The notes under the pieces: generated by a model
Databases searched by the model: none
Told to the model about the DNA's origin: nothing
The model's input: only the letters and a program-made list of their open reading frames with translations
In this document: piece after piece, positions 55,467-64,000 of the stretch
How positions within the stretch are numbered: position 1 is the stretch's first letter
Layout of the letters: each line of letters begins with the position of its first letter
Program-made: the position numbers and the translations under genes
Assembly: GCA_001792895.1 (NCBI GenBank)
Contig: MARA01000016.1
Coordinates: 310,001-374,000, forward strand
Direction: 5' to 3'
From: Lentinus brumalis
Lineage: Eukaryota > Basidiomycota > Agaricomycetes > Polyporales > Polyporaceae
Length of the DNA: 64,000 nucleotides

Positions 55467-57692
55467 TCATTCCCGCAGTTCAATGATGACCGGAAGGTTC
55501 GGCCGCGAAGCGATCAAGTAGTCCTTGAAGTTGCGGTCGTAATCTGCGCGGTCGTAGTCCTCCCGCAACCGGAAGCGGAACCGCTGCACGAGTGCGCAGA
55601 TGACGATGCGCATTTCCATTAGTGCAAAGTTCTTCCCGACGCAGTTCATCGGCCCGTGCGAGAATGGCATGTATGCCTCCTCGTTGTGCACGAAGTTCGT
55701 TGGCTTCGCATCCGCGGCATCCGGAGAGAGGAGGTCGGGTGAGTGGGGGGCGAGGAGCCAGCGTTCCGGCCAGAAGTCATCAGGGAAGGGGAAGAAGTTG
55801 TTCGGGTCACCGTGCAGCGAGAATGCGTGCACCCATACCGCCGTTCCGGGTGGGATGTACCTACGTACGCAACCGGTTCTCGTCAGTATAGATCAGGTCT
55901 TCACCCAACATGCAGGCGATACTCACAACGAGCCCACTGTCACCCCAGGACCGTCTGCAGGGACCTTGCGCTGCGAGCCGCCAAGGCCGGGCGAGTATAC
56001 ACGCAGTGTCTCGTTTCTGAAGAGCGTTCAATCAGGACAACCGTGGCGGCCGGAGCCGGGAGACGTACATGACGGCCTCCAGGTACTTCATGTCTCGATG
56101 CCATCTGGTGCTGGACACGTCCTCGCCGGGAGGATAGTACTTTTCGACTTCGACTTGAAGCTTGTCGTAGGTCTCCGGGTGGGTGAGCAGGCAGAAGATC
56201 ACGCTTGTGAGTGCGCCCGATACGGTGTCCGCTCCGCCAACAATGGCCAAGATACCGTCGTCGACGAGCTGGCGCATTGGGGGCGGAGATTGTTCTATCT
56301 GATCTTCGTGATTCTACAGCGCAGGCAGAAGTAGAGTTACGAGTATCAGTCAGCCCACTGATAAGAATCGACGAAAGAAGATAGTGCGTACCAGATAATG
56401 GAATAAGTCGCGGGTCCGCGAACCTTGCTGCATGCGCTGCTCGACTAGACCCTTGCATGCAGCAAGGAGTGACTTGATCGGACGTGTCGCAGCCGGAAGG
56501 TAACCAAAGTAGACTCCCAACCATGGAACATGACCGAAGAACGTCATCGCACTGCGACCAAGTTGAGTCAGTAAAGGAAGGACATGCCATGAAGTCGCAT
56601 GCCTACGTCATTCCTGCGCTGAGCACGGACCAGACGTTGTTCTCGTCTCCGTCTCGTAGAAGCTCAGACCCGCCGCCGAACCTGAACAGACGTGTCATAC
56701 TCAAGTCGCTCGGAGAAGGGTGGGGATAAAGACGCACGTCATGTCGCACATCGCGTCGTACCTTCGACGCCACAGTCAGTTGTACGCCTCCCAGAGATTC
56801 AGAGCAGACTGACGAGAAGTAGTCGAACCAGCGCTCTATGTCGACTTGCTTGCCCTGGTGCTCTTCCAGCCTCTGAACGAGCTGCATGGCACGTCGTCCA
56901 ACGAGTTCCTCATATTCTGCTATGGCGGCGGAGCTGAAGCCACGGTTCCAGGCTCGGCGGCGCGTCATATGAGTGGACAAGTCCTCGATGCCTATCATCG
57001 GGAGGTCCTTGTCGGTGAGCAGCCGGCCGGTGACATCTGTGGGAGCATGAGTACAAGCTCAAGTAATGAGGGACAACACCTACGAGGTCCCTTCGGAAGC
57101 CCGCTCGGGCCTAAAAGGGCCATCACCGCGGAAGGTTCGCGAATTGAGAGCTCATTCGGACCTATGTAGTACGCGAGCAATGAGCATGCGTTACGATTAC
57201 AAGAGCGGTCAAATGGAGACTCACCAATTCGTACGACGCTTCCGTATCGCTTGTGCAGGTCCCTATAGTAAACGTGTTGGTATCCTGCCCGTGAGAGGAA
57301 CGCCATCCACAGCTTGGACACCCTGCAACCGAGAGGACCGGGGTAGCGCGCGAGAGGATGTAATGGAGAGAGGCGGTAGGAAACGAGGGACAGTACGAGA
57401 GTAGAGAGATACGCCGCATATGAGACCAATAGTCTTGTCTTGGGTATGCATTGCCACGAGTCAGAGACTGTAAGTGCGATCAGTAAGGGCGGAGCGAGCA
57501 GTAGGGTAAGGTGAGCGGAGATGCAGTAAGTCTCATGCCGACGGAAGACTTGATGCGTTAGCTGCAGAAGGGCATTAGTAGGTCGTTTCCGCCATACTAT
57601 TGGTCAACGAAGCTCACCAATCCAAGAACCGCAGCATATGTGGCAGTCAGTCTCTCAGGAGACCATACATAGATGTGCCCGTCCAGCTCCAT
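55467..57692 (-). CDS. Cytochrome P450 monooxygenase
   Basis: Start chosen at 57692 (MELDGHIYVWSPERLTATYA). A 5' intron then joins LTHQVFRRHETYC and a hydrophobic membrane anchor (ISAHLTLLLAPPLLIALTV, then VSYAAYLSTLVLSLVSY). Next comes the proline-rich hinge HPLARYPGPLG, then HKRYGSVVRIGPNELSI and the C-helix region HMTRRRAWNRGFSSAAIAEY. Helix I is ILAIVGGADTVSGAL, the ExxR is NETLRVYSP, then VHAFSLHGDPNNF and DDFWPERWLL. The haem loop is MPFSHGPMNCVGKNFALMEM (FxxGxxxCxG). Stop at 55467-55469. All class motifs are present over about nine exons, so it should be an ER-anchored functional enzyme. Its 3' end is 177 nt from the methyltransferase's, in convergent orientation. Confidence 0.88.
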
Positions 57693-58304
57693 AGCCGCGA
57701 CCGCAGAACGACGATAGCGAGGACTACAGGTGAACAAATAGTACGGTATAGAGAACAAACCGGGCTACATGCCGGCGCGTCTCTGTACTTGGACGCGCAC
57801 CGTGGTCCTCGAACACAAATCCGTCTGACTGAGGCTGAATTTGGGTCTTGCCTTGACCGGGAAGAAGACACCTTGAGAGAACGCGTGGAGTCTAGAAGAG
57901 GACTACAATCTTCTGGAGTCTCACGCCCTCACAAGTGGTGCATGCGTGTGGGTGGACCATAGTGATTTTGCAAATAGTCATGCTCGGCGATCCCCGCAGA
58001 AGACAGTCTGGATGTCGCTGCCTCTGTCGATAGCGAAACATGAGGGAAAAGAAAGCGAGATAGATTATGACACTTACGGGCGTGGAAGCGGACTTCGCCG
58101 GGCCAAGACGGTCTGATCTGAGCCTGTGAGTTGAACCCTGTCGTCGGCGAGATGTCGGATCCCTCCTTGTCAGAACCACGACCAACTTCAACCACGACCA
58201 GCGGTCGGGACAGATCTGGTACGAACAGTCGATAGTCCATGATACACAGCACGTCAGATACACGTTGACGTTAAGCAGGTCTTCAGTGTGTGCCCAAGCC
58301 CTGC
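57693..58304. other. Intergenic, nothing recognised
   Basis: Promoter side of the P450 and 3' flank of the decayed transporter. No gene supported. Confidence 0.4.
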
Positions 58305-59010
58305 CTAACTCCGCCTAAGCCCATCATCTTCCGGCTTCTCCTGCAGGGCGTACCGCTCGTCCGTCTGCATATCCAGCGGCAGTCCTCTCATGGGAAGGCT
58401 CGAGAGCAGGCCGACACCGCCTACAGCTATGACCATCCGCCACAACGTCACCAAGGACCGCGCAAACGCTTTGCGAACGATGTCCTTGTCCGGGTCCTCC
58501 AAAGAGGTTATGAGCGGGACGATGGCGTACGGGATGCTACGAATCTTGAATGGCCTGTGGCAATCGCATCTGCAACTCGTTCTGGAGAATTGCGCCGCCA
58601 ATCGTCACTCCCCAGATCTAGAGTCGACCAGCACGCAGGATGATGTCAGTTGAGACCAAGAAACAAACTAAGAGCAGAGGTATATACCTGAGCAAAGGTC
58701 GGGATGGACACGAAGAACGAGAGGGCTGCCGCGTTCATCTTGGTCGGCAGCGGGGCGAGGACAGGGAAGTGCGAGGCGGCGAACACCATGCCGATTCCAG
58801 CGCCGGCTGGTATCTGGTAGCAAATGGTGGTGATCCGACTGGTGGTCTCGGTGATAGAGCTGATGAAGCCGATCCCAACGAGCATGATGAACCATGCAAT
58901 AGAGCGGCGGGCGGTAGCGCTTGGACTTCGCTATACTCGCCCCTGCGATGATTGAGAAGGGCACGGTGGAGAAGCCCCCTCTCCGCAGAAGCACTGGAGG
59001 CTGGGACCTA
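58305..59010 (-). pseudogene. MFS drug-efflux-type transporter remnant (C-terminal part)
   Basis: On the minus strand, pieces of the C-terminal half of a 14-helix (DHA2-like) major-facilitator transporter remain: VPFSIIAGASIAKSKRYRPP, then IAWFIMLVGIGFISSITE, CYQIPAGAGIGMVFAASHF and NAAALSFFVSIPTFAQ. After an intron come IWGVTIGGAILQNELQMRL, YAIVPLITSLEDPDKDIVRK and the last helix. Two frame changes break it, one after KRYRPP and one after QMRLPQA, and no N-terminal helices are found upstream to 59455. A dead exporter next to biosynthetic genes suggests that the cluster once had its own efflux pump. Confidence 0.68.
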
Positions 59011-59454
59011 TCCGTCGGCCGCAGTCCTCCAGGCCGAGCAGAGCATGAGGGCAGGGCAGAGATGGAGGTCGACAAGACCGTCAAGACGCGCCGCCGGTTG
59101 ACGCGTCTCGTCGCGGGGCTTCGCGCTCTAGCAGCGCCGGCGGGCCGGACGACAGTGAAGGGTGGCGACGAGATGCGCCACAGTGGGACGCCTCTCCTTG
59201 TCGCTCTTCGAGCTCTTCAAGTTGCAGCTCCAGTCAAGCTCCAGTCACCAGAACGCGCAGACGGTCGGCAGGCTCGTAAACGGGCCGAACGGAGCGCCAC
59301 CCGGACCGCCGCCACCCCGAGTCCGAGTTCGAGTCCGACAGCTCGCTTGAACTCACCAGCGAAACTGGGCTCTTTCGTTGCTCTTTCGCCAGTGGAAATC
59401 GACTGCATGGAGACGCCAAACATTTCATCGCGTATCTACCTGCCCTTGCAACGT

Positions 59455-60879
59455 TCAGAGTCGGCTTGTGGGCCCCTCCTGCGCATAGTCCACCTGCAAA
59501 GCCGCCCATATAGCTTCCGCGAGGCCTCGCGGGTTCTCTTGAATGACCTGACGACACATCATCAATATATGCAAGCACATCGGCCGCTCGACTCGGACGT
59601 CCTCACCAAATGTCCGGCTCGGGGAACCCTCGCGACAGACTTGAACGTACGCCCTTGCTTCGGGTCGACAATCGCAGCCTGAGTAGACTTATGTCTGTCG
59701 GGGTGCAGCTTGATTCAGCGGGGCCTTCAGCACTGGCAGCAGAGACAGGGGCAGGTACGCACACGACGTCCGCGCGCTCGCCGAATACACAGTGCACAGG
59801 GATGTACGAGCACAGGAACTTGAGGCGGTTCAGGCTGTCCACGCCGTCCTGCACGTAGGCGTACCCTGCTACCTCTTGGACACGGCTACAGCACAGGGTG
59901 ACGCCTTCAGACGACTCTGAAGGCGAACCCGCTGCAGAGAGGTCGCGAAGACCGTATTGCTGTGGGGAGTCAGCCTATCGGCACTGGCGTTGCTCGGGAT
60001 GAGAAGCGGGACGTACGACGAACAGGTCAACACAGCGGGATTCCCATGCTTTCCAGGGAATGTGCATCGACATCCACGCCCGCGCTGCTTCCCGGGACGG
60101 CCATGTATCCTTCCGTGACTTCGCCATTCCTATCAGTGACTTCCATGCTTTCCCATCTCGCATGACTGCGTCCAGGACCTCCTGGGTCATCATCGGAGGC
60201 TCGACCAGGATCATGCTAGAGTATGGAAGTGTGTCGTTCGTGCGACCGACAGTCGACAGCGGACTTCACCATGGTAAGAGCCTAAGAGGTAGCGACTCGG
60301 GGAAGCACAACGGTCGCACTCACAGCACGCAAGCCCCTGCAGAGTGTCCAATGGCCACGAGCTTCTCTGCTCCGACGTGGTGAGCAGCGAGGAAGTCTTC
60401 GACGGCTCGGGCAGATTCGTATGCGCCTGGCAGTGTTTCGCCGTTGTCGACCATGTGTGGTACTAAACATGAGCCGAGTACTCACTGATTCCCTCCGTCC
60501 GAGCGACGAGGCGAGAGTGGTTGATGATAGCGGACTGGCCATGGTTCGGGAGGTCGACGGTCCAGGCCTCAACGATAACGAACTTCAGCTCGCCGAGCGA
60601 GTGTTTCTGGAGCTCGAAGATGTGCTCTATAGTTGGGAGCCATAGTTCCTTGTCTATAAGAATTGTCAGGCTGCAGACACAAAGGGTCAAGCAAACAGGG
60701 TGAGATGACCTACGAAAGGAGACACCATGAGTGAAGAGAAGGGAGATTTGCGTCCTGTTGGCGACGAAAGGGCCTTGGGGACTGTATCTGGTGGCTGCGA
60801 CATCGAGCCCGTTCAGTGTGGAGCTCGGAATTACAACGTTGGTAGCAATCAAAGGCCCCATGCCGTCCGATACATGCAT
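59455..60879 (-). CDS. Alpha/beta hydrolase with C-terminal SRL, MpaH/AKT2-like family
   Basis: ATG at 60877-60879 (MHVSDGMGPLIATN). Exons give ISLLFTHGVSF joined to HKELWLPTIEHIFELQ, then EAWTVDLPNHGQSAIIN. The nucleophile elbow is KLVAIGHSAGACVL (GxSxG), then MILVEPPMMTQEVLDAVMRD, DPKQGRTFKSVARVPRAGHL (catalytic His) and VIQENPRGLAEAIWAAL. The stop is at 59455-59457. About seven exons with GT-AG introns keep frame throughout. The last three residues are SRL, a canonical PTS1 peroxisomal import signal, so the enzyme probably acts in peroxisomes, as known relatives in mycophenolate and AK-toxin pathways do. Substrate unknown. Clear paralogue of 5850-7284. Confidence 0.83.
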
Positions 60880-61849
60880 GTGCACGAGTTTCTGTGTCCT
60901 CAACGGCACGCTAAGTGATCTTAAAGTGGTGGGAGTGTAGCACTTACAGAACAAAATTCGAAAACCTCCCGAGAATTACCAGCCAGACGGACCTAAAATT
61001 ACCTGGTCCCGTCAGAGGTCTAAACACCATGATGCAGGGTCCCGGTCAGGCCCCATGCTCTGCCAGCGGTGACCTCGGATCGCTCATACGGCAAGACATC
61101 CGGGAACAGCGCCATGAGCGCAGGCGTGTCATGACGCGCCTGAGAGCATTCCCTTGATTTCTTATGAGCGTCGTCAAGCTACTGAGAGTGAGGAAGCCCT
61201 CCCCGAGGGAAGGCGTGTCGAGCTCGAGCTGGTTGTGCATGGTCGAGGAGAAGCCAGGAAAGGCAAAAGGGTCAAAGCCGACGGCTTCCGATCCTAACAC
61301 GCGCAAACATCGCAGCCACAATTTGAACGCCCTGCAAAACGTACTTACTTACCTCGGTATCTATCATCTGGCAGCCTCTCACATCTCGACGGTCTTTCCG
61401 ACAACTAGATTACCGGTCACTTGATGAATGGTACTCCGCCAGAATTACGCCGAAGTCCCAAGAGTCCCGGCTCTGCATGCTGGAGGCGATGATCTGCTAG
61501 CCGCCGAAAAAAGCTCGCACCGGGCGGAGGTTCATTGCGTCGTCGGATGGATCCAAACGGTTTCTGCTGCTCCCAGACTGTTCTCCTTGGAATCAGAGGG
61601 AGACCATGGCTAGTTTTGCAGGGACAGGGAGGATCTACCTTGAGCTTGATGCATCGTTGGGCGTTCATGCCATATCTGGACCCCAAGTACGCTAGAAGGT
61701 AGCGTGAGTGATCTCTGCAGCGCCCATCGTGCTCAGACAACACACGCACCCCTCGTTTTCCCATCTCTCAACCTGAAGGACACGATGTTCGTGATCATTC
61801 CCTTGCGTCCACGCCCTCGATCAGCCTCCTCCAACTCCGCCATATCGAT
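60880..61849. other. Intergenic with a near-palindrome
   Basis: Divergent promoter region between the hydrolase (left) and the second APH-fold gene (right). No supported gene. A 22-bp near-palindrome, CAGGCGTGTCATGACGCGCCTG, lies at 61121-61142. About 61659-61711 resembles the upstream region of the first APH-fold gene. Confidence 0.4.
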
Positions 61850-63192
61850 ATGCCCTTGTCGTCGTTCTGGGATGGAGACGGCCAGCGACACCTCCTGGAG
61901 CAATACCCGTATTCCGAGGAGCACTGGAGTCTGGGCGACGGACTCGACGAACACCGTCGCGCGCTACTCGACAGAATCGAGGTCGCACTTTCGTCCACAA
62001 TCGTGAGCACAGAGGTGCGGTCTGCCAGCCCAAGAAGCTTGGTATGTAGCGCCGGATCCTCGTGAGGCATCGTTGTGTTACTGACATGTATGCGGAATCA
62101 GGTACTCGAGGTGGAGTTGGAGAACGATCGCCGCGAGATTGTCCGTGCTCCCGTGCCAGGCCGTGGTACCGAGATGTTCGAGCGCGAAGTTGTCTTGCTG
62201 GCATGGCTTAGCCGGCGGACTCTTGTTCCGGTACCTCGGATTCGCTGCGTAGTGCTTCGGTCGGCGAACGAGCCGCACACGTTTGCTGTGATGGAGAAAC
62301 TGCCTGGGGACTGCCTCATGAACGTCTTCGGAGGTCTCTCGTATGCCGACAAGGCGAGCATCCAAGCTCCAAGAGATATGCGTGACCCTCATTGGCGAGT
62401 TCGTCCGCCAGGAGTCCGTCATCCGAGATATCGCGAAGATCATGCTGCAGCTCAACGAACTGGCGGTACCGCAGCAGGTCGGGACCACTCTCGTACCCGA
62501 CGATGACACTACACGCGATCCACTTCCTGTCGAAAGCGCACCAGTCTTCGACGCGCTGGGCGACTACTTGCACGCCCGCATCGAAGCCAGACGTACGTCT
62601 CCCGCGATCGGCAGCGACGACAGCGAGCGAGCCCGCGCGCACGCTGCGCTCGATCGCCTCACGACAGAGCTACCTCGTATCCTCGCACCTTTTTCAAGTT
62701 TTCTATATCGCCGCTGCGTTCTCCGCCACGACGACCTCCGCCCGTCCAACATTCTCGTGGACGGGAATCGCGTGAGCGGCGTCGTCGACTGGGAGTTTCA
62801 CTCCACAGTCCCGGTCGTGCTAGCGGCTACGATGCCCTCCTGGATCCGGTACGACGGCATCTACGACCCGCGATTTGAGGGCGAGGGCGAGCGGTTTCTG
62901 CAGACGTGGTATCTAGCATCTCCGGAGGACGCTGCCAAGTTGCGTGCGGTGTACTCTGAGGTGAGCATGCTGCATGAATGACTCTCTCGCCTGCGACTAC
63001 TTATTATGTACGTATTCACTCTCTGGGCGACAGACCGTGAAGGCCATGAGCGAGGAGTACTGGCGCGTCTTGGTGGACGGACAGGTACTCCAGCAACTTG
63101 AGGATTGGTTGGACGTGTCGGAGTCCGACCCTGGATGCGATCGGATGTCGGCGTGGATGGATGGTGTATTCTCTGACGGTACTACTCCGTAG
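61850..63192 (+). pseudogene. APH-fold kinase family protein, second copy, with one apparent frameshift
   Basis: Same three-exon plan as 404-1734: 61850-62041, 62102-62960 and 63034-63192. The catalytic-loop HDDLRPSN and VVDWEF are intact, and it ends MDGVFSDGTTP with TAG. Exon 2 is 859 nt, one base more than a whole number of codons. The frame must shift near 62363, in 'gagcatccaag' just after LSYADKAS, to continue as KLQEICVTLIGEFVRQES. Without that base the product would be 402 residues, close to the 406 of copy 1. It is therefore either a very young pseudogene or a sequencing error in an intact gene. Confidence 0.72.
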
Positions 63193-63626
63193 CTATGGAC
63201 GCATACTCTCGTTATGCTACCACGCTGATGACCGTGTGACTATCGCTAGATTCGAGTCTTGACACCTTGTCTAAAGTTCACGTTCTCTGGTAGGAATACC
63301 GCAAGCCGCGCTCAGCTACTGTGATTCAGGTCGGACCCTAAAGTCGCGTCGCCTACTATGATACAATTCATTTGGTTCAGAGATCTAGCAGCAGAGGCGC
63401 AAGGGTAAACATTACTAGTCGATGTCTACCTCGGGAGTGTGGCGCACGAACGCGATGATGAACAAGTATACGAAGAACCTGGTATGATGGACTGGGCTGC
63501 CATAACTCCAATACAGAAACCCAAGAAGTACATTGCGCTGGAAATGACGAAATATTACTAGTACAGAGCGCACGGACGGAACGATAAGTCTATGGTCAGC
63601 GCAGTGGGATGGCCAACGGCGCGAGA
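63193..63626. other. Intergenic between convergent genes
   Basis: No gene or repeat seen. Confidence 0.4.
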
Positions 63627-64000
63627 TTACGCCGTTGGAGACAACGACGCAGTGGCCCCCTCGGATGGCACGGCCTGTACTCCAACGCCTTCCTCCACCT
63701 CCGGGGCGCCCGAGTGCAAGCGAACTTGCACATCAAGACCATCATCATCATCCGACCGCTCCGAGGGATTCGGATTGACGAAACCTCCGAGGGACGAGAT
63801 GAAGCTCGGCGCGCTGTCGTATGAGCCCCTCGAGGAATGCAGCGGATCGTCGGGATCAAGCCTGACAACCATCTGGTTCGCTTCTTGCAGGTCAAGGAGG
63901 AAGCGCGAAACGAGGATTGCGGTGAGTCTGCAAATGAGAGAATGAAGGGCAGAGATTAGCGGACAGTCGCAGGATAGAACTTGTGTAGTGGAATATATGC
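63627..64000 (-). CDS. DUF6533-family membrane protein (D), C-terminal part, cut by window edge
   Basis: The last exon (63627-63927) encodes LTAILVSRFLLDLQEANQMV, then LDPDDPLHSS, the family motif SFISSLGGFVNPNPSE and a hydrophilic tail ending SLSPTA. It closely matches the C-termini of genes B and C. The acceptor is at 63928-63929; upstream exons run off the right edge. It shows that this DUF6533 group continues beyond the window. Confidence 0.75.
   Translation of the reverse strand, partial: IYSTTQVLSCDCPLISALHSLICRLTAILVSRFLLDLQEANQMVVRLDPDDPLHSSRGSYDSAPSFISSLGGFVNPNPSERSDDDDGLDVQVRLHSGAPEVEEGVGVQAVPSEGATASLSPTA

Overview
This window looks like nuclear DNA of a basidiomycete fungus, most likely an agaricomycete. 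Protein genes are cut by many 45-75 nt GT-AG introns. The families seen (DUF6533 seven-helix proteins, DUF5648-repeat secreted proteins, fungal FAD monooxygenases and P450s, APH-fold kinases, two LINE retrotransposons with RNase H domains) fit that group. The taxon is inferred; I see no rRNA, tRNA, CRISPR array or bacterial operon.

Layout. 0.4-7.3 kb: APH-fold kinase-like gene (+), decayed short-chain dehydrogenase (-), intact dihydroflavonol-reductase/epimerase-like gene (+), alpha/beta hydrolase (-). 8.2-14.6 kb: tandem array of secreted DUF5648-repeat proteins, with three near-identical genes, one divergent gene with an alanine-rich insert, and two truncated copies; the spacers and TATA boxes were duplicated with the genes. 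15.8-22.4 kb: three DUF6533 seven-helix membrane protein genes; a fourth enters at the right edge (63.6 kb onward). 23.9-25.2 kb: a pseudogene paralogue of the 4.1 kb epimerase gene.

25.4-49.3 kb: two large LINE elements head to head, about 11.5 kb each. Each has a poly(A) tail, a target-site duplication and a related 5' end, so both look full length. Besides the usual ORF1 (gag-like, CCHC knuckle) and ORF2 (endonuclease, RT, RNase H), each carries a third upstream reading frame ('ORF0'). The two ORF0 products are homologous. Both ORF1s also carry a predicted phase-0 intron at nearly the same codon. The left element has intact ORFs; ORF2 of the right one is broken by about five frameshifts. 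These LINE features are the most novel signal in the window.

50.2-60.9 kb: a probable small-molecule metabolism group made of an FAD monooxygenase (+), a cyclopropane-fatty-acid-synthase-like methyltransferase (+), a cytochrome P450 (-), a decayed MFS transporter (-) and a second alpha/beta hydrolase (-) ending in the peroxisomal signal SRL. 61.9-63.2 kb: a second APH-fold gene with one apparent frameshift. The two APH genes and the two hydrolases are paralogous pairs at opposite ends of the window, so the locus has been shaped by duplication as well as retrotransposition.
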